Source: Bacillota bacterium (lineage in GTDB: Bacteria > Bacillota > Clostridia > Clostridiales > Clostridiaceae). From it: 21,772 nt of DNA. This document shows, piece by piece, positions 7,056-14,253 of this stretch. The position numbers and the translations under genes are program-made. Location of the stretch: positions 1 through 21,772 of the forward strand of contig JAEZAL010000041.1 in the NCBI GenBank assembly GCA_023427705.1, written 5' to 3'. The notes under the pieces are model-generated. The model saw only the letters and a program-made list of their open reading frames with translations, was not told the DNA's origin and did no database searches. How positions within the stretch are numbered: position 1 is the stretch's first letter; each line of letters opens with the position of its first letter.

Positions 7056-9209
7056 ATGAACAATATATTAAAGATATTTTCAAGAGATATTAAAAGTATA
7101 ATGAAAAATTGGGTTGTTTTAGCTATTATTGTAGGACTTATGATATTACCATCATTATATGCTTGGTTTAATATCAGAGCATGTTGGGACCCTTATGGGA
7201 ATACTGGAGGTATTAAAGTTGCTATTGTTAATAATGATAAAGGAGGAAAACTTCAAGATAAAATTATTAATGTAGGGGATAAACTTGTAGAAAAACTTAA
7301 AGATAATACTGCTTTAGGTTGGGAATTTGTTTCAGAAGAAGAGGGTAATAGCGGAGTAGAAAAGGGAAAATACTATGCAACAATAATAATACCAGAAGAA
7401 TTCACAAGTGAAACTTTATCTATAATTAATAATAATATTAAACGTCCAACTTTAATATATAAGGTAAATGAAAAGAGCAATGCTATTGCTCCTAAAATAA
7501 CAGATAAGGGAATTACTACTATAAAATCGCAAGTTGACTCTAATATTATTGAGACAGTAGATGGAATAATATTCATGGTGTTTAACGAAATGGGAGTAAG
7601 TATTGAAGGGTCAAAGGATAAGATATTAAAGCTTATAAATGGTGTTATTGAGTTAAATAGTAAAGTCCCAGAAATAGAAAGTATAATAAATGAGTTAAAT
7701 AATGGAAGTTCAAGTGCAGAAAATTTAATTTCAAAGGCAAAGGAGAATTTACCATTATTAAAGGATACATTAGATTCTAGTGAAAATTTATTAGCTGATA
7801 CTAAAAATGCTTTGGAGAAATCTAAGGAAGGATTAAGTGACATAGCACCAGTTATTAAGTCGGATTTAGAGTTTATAAATACAGAACTTAATAATTTAGA
7901 AGGGCTTATAAATACTGTTATTAGTATAAATATAGATAAGCAATCAATTTTAAATGGGCTTGATAATATTAGCGTAAAGCTTGGTGGAATAAACGATAAA
8001 ATAAATGGAATAGTAAAGTCTATACGACCTCTATCTAAGTTTAATGATAATTTGAAAGAATTAGTAAATGAATTAACTTCAGCAAGCTCTAAGTTAAATT
8101 CATCAATAGCTATAATAAAGCAATTTGGAGATTTAGTTAATAATGCAGAGCCTATAGATAAAAGTAAACTTCAAGATATTAAATCATTAATTCAAGATAA
8201 TAAAAATATAGTTAATAATATTTTAAATAATTATGATTCTACATATATTCCTGCTATAAATAATGCTATAGACCAGTTAAGTAGCATATCAGATAATAGC
8301 ATTAAACTTTTAGATGAAGCAAAATCAGCAATTCCAGATATAGATAGTTTATTAGATAGTTTAAATAATGTTCTTAAACTTAGTAAGGATGATATAGAGA
8401 AGCTAAATGATGAAATGCCAACTATTAAAGCAAGCTTAAATGATATTTCTACTAAATTATCTTCTATAAATAATGAGGAGACAATGGATAAATTATTATC
8501 TTTATTAAAAAATGATTGGGAAGCTGTAAGTGGATTTTTGGGAAGCCCTGTTGAGATAAAAGAGGATATTTTATTTCCTATTCCTAATTATGGATCAGCA
8601 ATGTCACCATTTTACTCAACACTTGCCTTATGGGTAGGAGCTTTACTTTTAGTTTCTTTATTAACTATAGAGCCACATGGATTTAAGGAAAAAATAGATT
8701 TTAAAGCTTATGAGAAATACTTTGGAAAGTTATTAACCTTTATATTTATAGGAATATTTCAAACATTAATTCTTACTTTAGGTGATATATATTTATTAAA
8801 ATGTTATGTTTTAAATAAATGGTTATTTATAGGAATAAGCCTTTTAAGTAGCATAATATTTATAATAATAGTTTATACCTTAGTTTCAGTATTTGATAAT
8901 GTAGGCAAAGCAATAGCAGTAATATTATTAGTTATACAAGTTGCAGGGGCAGGTGGAACATTTCCAGTAGAAGTAATGCCAAGTTTCTTTAAAAGAGTAA
9001 ATCCATTATTACCTTTTACATATTCAATTTCAGCAATGAGAGAAGCAGTAGCGGGAGTTGTTAAATCGAATTTAACTAGGGATTTAATAATGATTTTAAC
9101 TTATGGAATACTATTTATAATAATTGGATTATTGCTGAAAGGACCTGTAAATAAATTTAGTAAAAAGTTTATAGATAAGTTAAATGAAAGTGGACTGATG
9201 GGACACTAA
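7056..9209 (+). CDS. YhgE/Pip family membrane protein
   Basis: 717 residues. The family includes phage infection protein Pip and is related to the type VII secretion component EsaA; its biochemical role is not settled. The N-terminal membrane helix ends in the family motif PSLYAWFNIRACWDPYGNTG, followed by VAIVNNDKGG. A long extracellular region (about 35-490), rich in Asn, Ser, Ile and Leu heptads, is probably coiled coil. Then come five or six membrane helices with an ABC-2-permease-like pattern, including GAGGTFPVEVMPSFF near residue 640. An in-frame ATG exists at 7044, but GGAGG (7046-7050) lies inside that extension and is correctly spaced for the ATG at 7056, so 7056 is chosen. It may be co-transcribed with the potassium channel gene. 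Confidence 0.9.
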   Translation: MNNILKIFSRDIKSIMKNWVVLAIIVGLMILPSLYAWFNIRACWDPYGNTGGIKVAIVNNDKGGKLQDKIINVGDKLVEKLKDNTALGWEFVSEEEGNSGVEKGKYYATIIIPEEFTSETLSIINNNIKRPTLIYKVNEKSNAIAPKITDKGITTIKSQVDSNIIETVDGIIFMVFNEMGVSIEGSKDKILKLINGVIELNSKVPEIESIINELNNGSSSAENLISKAKENLPLLKDTLDSSENLLADTKNALEKSKEGLSDIAPVIKSDLEFINTELNNLEGLINTVISINIDKQSILNGLDNISVKLGGINDKINGIVKSIRPLSKFNDNLKELVNELTSASSKLNSSIAIIKQFGDLVNNAEPIDKSKLQDIKSLIQDNKNIVNNILNNYDSTYIPAINNAIDQLSSISDNSIKLLDEAKSAIPDIDSLLDSLNNVLKLSKDDIEKLNDEMPTIKASLNDISTKLSSINNEETMDKLLSLLKNDWEAVSGFLGSPVEIKEDILFPIPNYGSAMSPFYSTLALWVGALLLVSLLTIEPHGFKEKIDFKAYEKYFGKLLTFIFIGIFQTLILTLGDIYLLKCYVLNKWLFIGISLLSSIIFIIIVYTLVSVFDNVGKAIAVILLVIQVAGAGGTFPVEVMPSFFKRVNPLLPFTYSISAMREAVAGVVKSNLTRDLIMILTYGILFIIIGLLLKGPVNKFSKKFIDKLNESGLMGH

Positions 9210-9214
9210 AGTGG

Positions 9215-9455
9215 AATGTAGAATGAAAAATGAAAAATGAAAAATGTAGAATTAATGAAAAAACTCCTTATGGAGTTTTGGAAATGAAAGAATGAAAGAA
9301 TGAAAGAATTATAAAAGGTGTGGTCGAACAATGTAAAATGAATAATGAAAAATATAAAATTAAAGAAGAAATGCCGCCAGGATTTTCTAAAATACATATT
9401 TTTTAGTAATTCGTTTCGAATTACATCAATAATTTTACATTTTACATTCTACATT
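9215..9455. repeat. MITE-like low-complexity element with terminal inverted repeats
   Basis: The 275-bp gap between the convergent YhgE and treR genes holds no credible gene. Its ends are imperfect inverted repeats: 9215-9238 and the complement of 9432-9455 match at 22 of 24 positions (core AATGTAGAATG). Inside are tandem GAAAGAAT-like units near 9282-9310, another AATG-rich stretch at 9330-9360, a hairpin at 9260-9279, and a perfect GTAATTCG-TTT-CGAATTAC hairpin (9405-9423). No transposase is present. It could be a small non-autonomous mobile repeat or simply drifted AT-rich sequence; no target-site duplication is clear. Confidence 0.5.
9258..9281 (+). terminator. Probable terminator of the YhgE/Pip gene
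   Basis: AAAACTCC / GGAGTTTT 8-bp stem with a 4-nt loop TTAT, about 50 bp after the YhgE stop. The T run is part of the stem and only four long, so strength is uncertain. Confidence 0.5.
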
Positions 9456-9462
9456 TTTAATT

Positions 9463-9487
9463 AGGAGCTGCTTAGCAGCTCCTTTTA
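9463..9487 (+). terminator. Plus-strand terminator abutting the treR 3' end
   Basis: AGGAGCTGC-TTA-GCAGCTCCT is a perfect 9-bp stem followed by TTT on the plus strand. The T run overlaps the complement of the treR stop codon. Read on the minus strand the stem is followed by AATTAAAAAT, so it would be a poor treR terminator. It better serves plus-strand read-through from the YhgE side. Confidence 0.65.
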
Positions 9488-10198
9488 TAGTCTTTTTGCG
9501 TAGGTAGAGAAGGTGAATTTATCTGGTCTATGGCGTGACTCTGTGTATTCAAATAATGTTCCATCGTCTAGATAAACATAGTTTTTAATTATAGCAACTA
9601 GATTATATCCTTTTAGATTTAGAAGTTTTTTATCTAGTTTGTTAACTTCTTCTACAGAAACTATTTTTTGTGCTCCTGCAATTTTTAAATGAAGATTATT
9701 TTCTAGATAATCGTAAATTGAATTACTTGCAATATCTTCTGTTATGTTTTTAATTACATCTTTTAAAAAGTAGTTTATATCTAATATATTTTCTTCTCCA
9801 TCTATAATTCTAGATCTTTCTATATAAAAAGCTTTTGCACCTAAAGCAAAGCCAGTTTTCTTTGAAAGTTTTTCATCAATTAAGATTTCTTTTAAACAAT
9901 GAACTTTAGTTAAGTAATTTACTTTGTTATTTAAGGACGCTTCTTTAAAGCTTTGAAGTCCTCCTACTAAAAATTTAAGTTGTTGTTTTTCTAAAACAAA
10001 AACACCTTTGCCATGAACACTAGCTATTAATCCTTCAAAGGATAATTGATTTATAGCTCTTCTAACTGTATTTCGGCTAACACCAAATAAAGAAGTTAAT
10101 TCATTTTCAGAAGGAAGTTTTTCACCAGCTTTATATTCATCATTTAAAATTTTATTTTTTATATAATCGTATATTTCTGTATATTTTACCATTTTCAT
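9485..10198 (-). CDS. treR: GntR-family trehalose operon repressor TreR
   Basis: 237-residue transcription factor. The N-terminal winged helix (about 5-70) has the GntR pattern AGEKLPSENEL then FGVSRNTVRRAI and a wing with GKGVFV. The C-terminal half is a UTRA effector-binding domain (about 90-232) ending in EYTESRHRPDKFTF, typical of TreR-like regulators that bind trehalose-6-phosphate. It is divergent from treB-treC. Two perfect palindromes at the treB promoter are its likely operators; in known systems TreR represses and trehalose-6-P releases it. The start ATG at 10198 has AAAGGAGA upstream with rather long spacing (about 11 nt). A minus-strand TATAAT at 10237-10242 is a candidate -10, with no clear -35. 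Confidence 0.92.
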   Translation of the reverse strand: MKMVKYTEIYDYIKNKILNDEYKAGEKLPSENELTSLFGVSRNTVRRAINQLSFEGLIASVHGKGVFVLEKQQLKFLVGGLQSFKEASLNNKVNYLTKVHCLKEILIDEKLSKKTGFALGAKAFYIERSRIIDGEENILDINYFLKDVIKNITEDIASNSIYDYLENNLHLKIAGAQKIVSVEEVNKLDKKLLNLKGYNLVAIIKNYVYLDDGTLFEYTESRHRPDKFTFSTYAKRL

Positions 10199-10282
10199 TT
10201 AAGTAAAAATCTCCTTTAGCCCTTGTTATATAGTATATTATAGCATTAAAGGTAAAAATAAAATAGAAAAAGTAAAATAAAC

Positions 10283-10294
10283 TTGTTTAAACAA
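10283..10294. promoter_or_regulatory. Putative TreR operator 1
   Basis: Perfect 12-bp palindrome TTGTTTAAACAA just upstream of the treB -35 box. It is identical to operator 2, with centres 24 bp apart. GntR-family repressors bind such palindromes; assignment to TreR rests on position and repetition. Confidence 0.8.
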
Positions 10295-10297
10295 CTG

Positions 10298-10326
10298 TTG
10301 ACATACTTGTTTAAACAAGATATAAT
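10298..10326 (+). promoter_or_regulatory. treB promoter, consensus sigma-A type
   Basis: TTGACA at 10298-10303, a 17-bp spacer, and TATAAT at 10321-10326. Both boxes match consensus exactly. Such a strong promoter fits a gene held down by a repressor; operator 2 fills the spacer. Confidence 0.93.
10307..10318. promoter_or_regulatory. Putative TreR operator 2, within promoter spacer
   Basis: Second perfect TTGTTTAAACAA palindrome, extended to 14 bp (C...G) at 10306-10319, lying between -35 and -10. Binding here would block RNA polymerase directly. Confidence 0.83.
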
Positions 10327-10339
10327 GAAACCGTAAACA
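10326..10339 (+). promoter_or_regulatory. Putative cre site for CcpA repression
   Basis: TGAAACCGTAAACA matches the cre consensus TGWAANCGNTNWCA at 13 of 14 positions; the tenth is A rather than T. It starts on the last base of the -10 box and so covers the transcription start, a repressing position for CcpA. Confidence 0.72.
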
Positions 10340-10375
10340 GTAAACGTATTAAATAAGGAATAGGGGGAAATGTAA

Positions 10376-11821
10376 ATGGCAAAGTTTAAACAAGAAGCTT
10401 TAAACTTGTTAGAGCTTATAGGTGGAAAAGAAAACATTGCAAGTGCTAGTCATTGTGTAACAAGACTAAGATTTGTTTTAAAAGATGAAAAAGTAGCAAA
10501 AGATAAGGCAAAGGAAATTGAAAAGTTACCAAGTGTTAAAGGAACTTTTATGAACGCAGGTCAATTCCAAGTTATAATTGGAAATAATGTACAAGCTTTT
10601 TATAATGATTTAGTTGAAGTAGCAGGATTGAAAGTACAATCAAAAGAAGAAGTTAAAAAGGCTGCTCAAAAGAATATGTCTTTAATTCAAAGAATAATTG
10701 CAGGGCTTGCTGAAATATTTATTCCTATTTTACCAGCTATTATTACTGGAGGTCTTATTTTAGGGTTTAGAAATGTTATTGGTGACTTAGCTATATTTGG
10801 TGATGGAACACAAACTTTAACTTCACTATATCCAATATTAGCAGAGATTCACAGTTTCTTATGGATATTAGGTGAAGCTATATTCCACTTCTTACCAGTA
10901 GCTATAACGTGGTCAACAGTTAAAAAATTTGGTGGTTCAGAAATTCTTGGGATAGTACTTGGAATTACATTAGTATCACCACAATTATTAAATGCATATG
11001 GATATGCAGAAGCAGTACAAAATGGATCAGTTCCATTCTGGGATTTTGGATGGTTTACTATGGACAAGGTTGGATATCAAGCACAAGTAATTCCAGCGAT
11101 GCTATCAGGTATTGTATTAACTAAAATTGAACTTACACTTAAAAAATACATCCCAGATGTATTAAAAATGATTGTTATTCCATTTACAACTCTTTTAGTT
11201 ACATTATTATTATCTTATATAATAATAGGACCAATCTCAAGAGAAATTGGTAATTATGTAGCAGTTATTTTTAACTACTTGTTAACAGGACCATTTAAGA
11301 TGTTTGGAGCAATAATATTTGGATTACTTTATGCACCATTAGTTATTACAGGATTACATCATACATTTATTGCAGTAGATTTACAATTAATTGCAAATGG
11401 TGGAACTATGATATGGCCACTTATTGCATTAAGTAATATTGCTCAAGGAGCTTCAGCTGTAGCAATGTTAATAATATATAAAAAGAATGCAAAGATAAAA
11501 TCTATAGCAGCATCAGCAGGTATATCTGCATGGTTAGGTGTTACTGAGCCAGCGATGTTTGGTATAAATTTAAAATATAAATTCCCGTTTATAGCAGCTA
11601 TAATTGGATCAGCAGCTGCAGCAGTAGTTTCAATATTATCTGGAGTATTAGCTAATTCAATAGGTATAGGTGGATTACCTGGATTCTTAGCAATTCAACC
11701 TCAATATTGGATACCATTTATAATAGCAATGGCAGTAGCTGTTGTAGTTCCAATAGTATTAACATTTATATTTAATAAGAAATTTGGAGCAAATGTTGAA
11801 GAAATAGAAATTGAAGAATAG
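10376..11821 (+). CDS. treB: PTS trehalose-specific EIIBC component
   Basis: 481-residue permease that brings in trehalose and phosphorylates it to trehalose-6-phosphate. The EIIB domain (about 1-80) has the phosphocysteine motif SHCVTRLRF (C27). The EIIC membrane domain (about 110-470) has the glucose/sucrose-family blocks GLHHTF and TEPAMFGINLKYKFPF. The protein ends shortly after EIIC with no IIA domain, so a glucose-type IIA from elsewhere must supply phosphate. RBS GGGGG at 10363-10367 is 8 nt before the ATG. It is first in the treB-treC operon. Specificity for trehalose is inferred from treR and treC; the EIIBC family also covers sucrose and beta-glucosides. Confidence 0.92.
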   Translation: MAKFKQEALNLLELIGGKENIASASHCVTRLRFVLKDEKVAKDKAKEIEKLPSVKGTFMNAGQFQVIIGNNVQAFYNDLVEVAGLKVQSKEEVKKAAQKNMSLIQRIIAGLAEIFIPILPAIITGGLILGFRNVIGDLAIFGDGTQTLTSLYPILAEIHSFLWILGEAIFHFLPVAITWSTVKKFGGSEILGIVLGITLVSPQLLNAYGYAEAVQNGSVPFWDFGWFTMDKVGYQAQVIPAMLSGIVLTKIELTLKKYIPDVLKMIVIPFTTLLVTLLLSYIIIGPISREIGNYVAVIFNYLLTGPFKMFGAIIFGLLYAPLVITGLHHTFIAVDLQLIANGGTMIWPLIALSNIAQGASAVAMLIIYKKNAKIKSIAASAGISAWLGVTEPAMFGINLKYKFPFIAAIIGSAAAAVVSILSGVLANSIGIGGLPGFLAIQPQYWIPFIIAMAVAVVVPIVLTFIFNKKFGANVEEIEIEE

Positions 11822-11828
11822 AAAAATA

Positions 11829-11853
11829 ATGGAGCTGTTTATGACAGCTCCAT
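11829..11853 (+). other. Intercistronic hairpin between treB and treC
   Basis: 10-bp perfect stem ATGGAGCTGT / ACAGCTCCAT with a 5-nt loop TTATG, 8 bp after the treB stop and 7 bp before the treC ribosome site. Only TAAATTTA follows, with no T run, so it is more likely an mRNA-stability or processing element, or a weak attenuator, than a full terminator. Confidence 0.65.
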
Positions 11854-11873
11854 AAATTTAAGAGGTGAATAAA

Positions 11874-13538
11874 TTGAATAATAATGATTGGTGGAAATCA
11901 GCAGTTGTATATCAAATTTATCCTAAAAGTTTTAAGGATAGCAATGGAGATGGAATCGGAGATTTAGTTGGAATAATAGAAGAATTAGATTACTTAAAAG
12001 ATTTAGGGGTTAAGGTATTATGGCTTACACCTATATATGTATCGCCTCAAAATGATAATGGATATGATATAGCAGATTATTATAATATAGATCCTATGTT
12101 TGGTAATATGGATGATTTTAAAAGATTATTAGAAGAAACTCATAAAAGAGATATGAAGCTAGTATTAGATATGGTTGTAAATCATACATCAACTGAACAT
12201 CATTGGTTTAAAGAAGCAATTAAGGATGTTAATAGTCCATATCATGATTTTTATATTTGGAGAGATAAAGCTAATAACTGGCAGTCTAAGTTCGGAGGTT
12301 CAGCTTGGGAATATGTTGAAGGTCTAGATAAACATTATCTACATTTATTTGATGTTACTCAAGCAGATTTAAATTGGGAAAATCCTAAACTAAGAGAAGA
12401 AATATTTAAAATGATGAGATATTGGCTAGATATGGGTGTAGATGGATTTAGACTAGATGTTGTTAATCTATTATCTAAGGATACAAGATTTTTAGATGAT
12501 GACTTTACATCAGCCACTAGAGATGGTAGAAGATTCTATACAGATGGTCCAAGAATACATGAGTATTTAAACTTAATGAATAAAGAAGTTTTCTCTAAGT
12601 ATGAAGGAATTATGACAGTAGGAGAGATGTCTTCTACTACAATAGATAATTGTATAAAGTATACTAATCCAGACAATGAAGAATTAACTATGACTTTTAA
12701 TTTTCATCACTTAAAGGTAGATTATCCACAAGGAGATAAGTGGAAATTAGCACCATTTGACTTTGATATGTTGAAAAAATTATTCTTTGAATGGCAAGTT
12801 GAAATGGAAAAAGGAAATGGCTGGAATGCGCTATTTTGGTGTAACCATGATCAGCCAAGAATAGTATCAAGATTCGGAAATGATACTTTATATAGAGAAG
12901 AATCTGCAAAAATGTTAGCAACTACAATACATTTAATGAGAGGAACTCCGTATATTTATCAAGGTGAAGAAATAGGAATGACTAATCCAAACTTTAATGA
13001 TATTAAGGATTATAAAGATGTAGAATCAATAAATGCTTATAATATTCTATTAGAAAATGGAATTGAAAAAGAGAAGGTTTTAGATGTATTAAAGAATAGA
13101 TCAAGAGATAACTCTAGAACACCTATGCAATGGAATAATGAAAAGGAAGCAGGTTTTACAACTGGAACTCCTTGGATAAAAGTAGCTGAAAATTATAATG
13201 AAATTAATGTTGAGTTAGAGAAATCTAAAGATAATTCAATATTAGAGTATTATAAGAAACTAGTAGATTTAAGAAAAAATAATAAAATAATTTCTGAAGG
13301 GAAATTCATTCCTATATTAGAAGAGCATTCAAAGGTTTTAGGTTATATCAGAGAATTAAATGGAAAGAAGATATTAGTTGCATGTAATTATTATGGAGAA
13401 AAAACAATGGCATCTTTAAATGACATTGAAATTTCAGGATATAATACTATTTTAAGTAATTCAGAAGAAAATAAATTCCAAGATGGAAACTTATTTTTAG
13501 AACCATATGGAGCAATAGTATTAGAATTAAACAATTAA
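11874..13538 (+). CDS. treC: Trehalose-6-phosphate hydrolase (GH13), TTG start
   Basis: Cytoplasmic alpha-phosphotrehalase splitting trehalose-6-phosphate into glucose and glucose-6-phosphate. Counting from the TTG start (554 residues), the GH13 landmarks are WWKSAVVYQIYPKSF at the N-terminus, DSNGDGIGDL (calcium-type loop), region I MVVNH (H104), region II GVDGFRLDVV with nucleophile D195, region III TVGEMS with acid/base E251, and region IV CNHDQPR with D326. Length matches the family (about 550-560). An in-frame GTG at 11865 also exists, but it lies within the ribosome site AGAGGTG (11861-11867). That site is well placed for the TTG at 11874, so TTG is preferred. Oligo-1,6-glucosidase has the same fold; the treR/treB context decides the call. 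Gene symbol treA is used in Bacillus. Confidence 0.92.
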   Translation: MNNNDWWKSAVVYQIYPKSFKDSNGDGIGDLVGIIEELDYLKDLGVKVLWLTPIYVSPQNDNGYDIADYYNIDPMFGNMDDFKRLLEETHKRDMKLVLDMVVNHTSTEHHWFKEAIKDVNSPYHDFYIWRDKANNWQSKFGGSAWEYVEGLDKHYLHLFDVTQADLNWENPKLREEIFKMMRYWLDMGVDGFRLDVVNLLSKDTRFLDDDFTSATRDGRRFYTDGPRIHEYLNLMNKEVFSKYEGIMTVGEMSSTTIDNCIKYTNPDNEELTMTFNFHHLKVDYPQGDKWKLAPFDFDMLKKLFFEWQVEMEKGNGWNALFWCNHDQPRIVSRFGNDTLYREESAKMLATTIHLMRGTPYIYQGEEIGMTNPNFNDIKDYKDVESINAYNILLENGIEKEKVLDVLKNRSRDNSRTPMQWNNEKEAGFTTGTPWIKVAENYNEINVELEKSKDNSILEYYKKLVDLRKNNKIISEGKFIPILEEHSKVLGYIRELNGKKILVACNYYGEKTMASLNDIEISGYNTILSNSEENKFQDGNLFLEPYGAIVLELNN

Positions 13539-13552
13539 AAAATTAAAGAATG

Positions 13553-13591
13553 AAAGAAGTAATTGATTTGACAATTACTTCTTTATTTTTT
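13553..13591 (+). terminator. Terminator of the treBC operon
   Basis: Perfect 12-bp stem AAAGAAGTAATT / AATTACTTCTTT, 8-nt loop GATTTGAC, then ATTTTTT. Confidence 0.92.
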
Positions 13592-13664
13592 GGTATATTA
13601 ATAGTTAATTTAATATAATTGTATTTTAAAAGTAAATTATAATTAAATATAAAAGAATTTAATA

Positions 13665-13693
13665 TTGACTTAGTTTAAAATAAAGTCTATAAT
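13665..13693 (+). promoter_or_regulatory. Promoter of the marR-ABC exporter locus
   Basis: TTGACT at 13665-13670, a 17-bp spacer, then TATAAT at 13688-13693; the marR ATG follows 32 bp later. Confidence 0.88.
13667..13687. promoter_or_regulatory. Putative MarR operator within the promoter spacer
   Basis: Imperfect 21-bp palindrome with half-sites GACTTxxTTT and AAAxxAAGTC around a central A; 8 of 10 half-site positions pair. It spans from the -35 to the base before the -10, a standard place for MarR autorepression. No second copy was found before the ABC genes. Confidence 0.6.
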
Positions 13694-13725
13694 TCTACCT
13701 ATTATGTGGTAAAAGAGGGAATTTA

Positions 13726-14160
13726 ATGAGTAAAAAAATTAGGGTTGTTTATGAGTTAAGGAGTATATCAAATCTTATTAAGAGATGTATTTATAAATCA
13801 TCAGTAAATGCTAAGTGTGATCAATTTTCTGAAACTCAAGGAATGATTATTAATTATCTTAGTAATAATAAAGACAAAGATATATTCCAAAGGGATATTG
13901 AAGAAATTTTCACTATAAGAAGGTCTACAGTTACAGGTATTCTTCAATCAATGGAAAAAAATAACTTAATTAAAAGGGAAAATGTACCTTATGATGCAAG
14001 ATTAAAAAAAATAGTTCTTACTGAATTTGGTGAAAAAATTAATATTCATATTATAAAAGCAATGGATGATTTTGAAGATAGAATAACCAAAGGCATACCA
14101 GATGAAGAACTAGATAAGTTTGTTGAAATCATTAATAAATTAAAAAAGAATATTGAATAG
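13726..14160 (+). CDS. MarR-family transcriptional regulator
   Basis: 144 residues, the normal size for a MarR dimer. A winged helix spans about 30-105. A recognition helix region, TIRRSTVTGILQSMEKNNLI, and the wing ENVPYDARLKKIVLTEFG match the family pattern (DxRxKxxxLTxxG). N- and C-terminal helices form the dimer interface. It has its own strong promoter with a palindrome in the spacer and lies 93 bp upstream of two ABC exporter genes in the same orientation. It most likely represses itself and the exporter and responds to a small toxic compound. The ligand cannot be read from the sequence. RBS GAGGGA precedes the ATG. Confidence 0.88.
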   Translation: MSKKIRVVYELRSISNLIKRCIYKSSVNAKCDQFSETQGMIINYLSNNKDKDIFQRDIEEIFTIRRSTVTGILQSMEKNNLIKRENVPYDARLKKIVLTEFGEKINIHIIKAMDDFEDRITKGIPDEELDKFVEIINKLKKNIE

Positions 14161-14178
14161 ATTTTTTTTGATTAAATA

Positions 14179-14207
14179 GTTAGGTTCCTTACAGTAAGGC
14201 ACCTAAC
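14179..14207 (+). other. Palindromic hairpin between marR and the ABC exporter genes
   Basis: GTTAGGT / ACCTAAC (7 bp), a T/C mismatch, then CCTT / AAGG with loop ACAGT. It is not followed by a T run. It could be an attenuator-like stem, an mRNA processing site or an operator for the exporter pair. The related Bacillus exporter bmrCD is controlled by a leader attenuator, but no leader peptide is evident here. Confidence 0.55.
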
Positions 14208-14253
14208 AATAATATAAATAATATATTAGTAAAATAATAAAAGGAGAAAAAAC

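Noticed and set aside
7373..7843. 156-codon minus-strand frame inside the YhgE gene
   Set aside because: Antisense shadow of a long AT-rich coiled-coil coding region; hydrophobic Ser/Leu/Ile-rich with no motif.
9206..9397. Minus-strand Phe/His-rich frame in the repeat element
   Set aside because: Product of low-complexity ATGAAAA repeats read backwards; no domain and no ribosome site.
10246..10437. Minus-strand frame across the treB promoter
   Set aside because: Overlaps the promoter, operators and the start of treB; a composition shadow.
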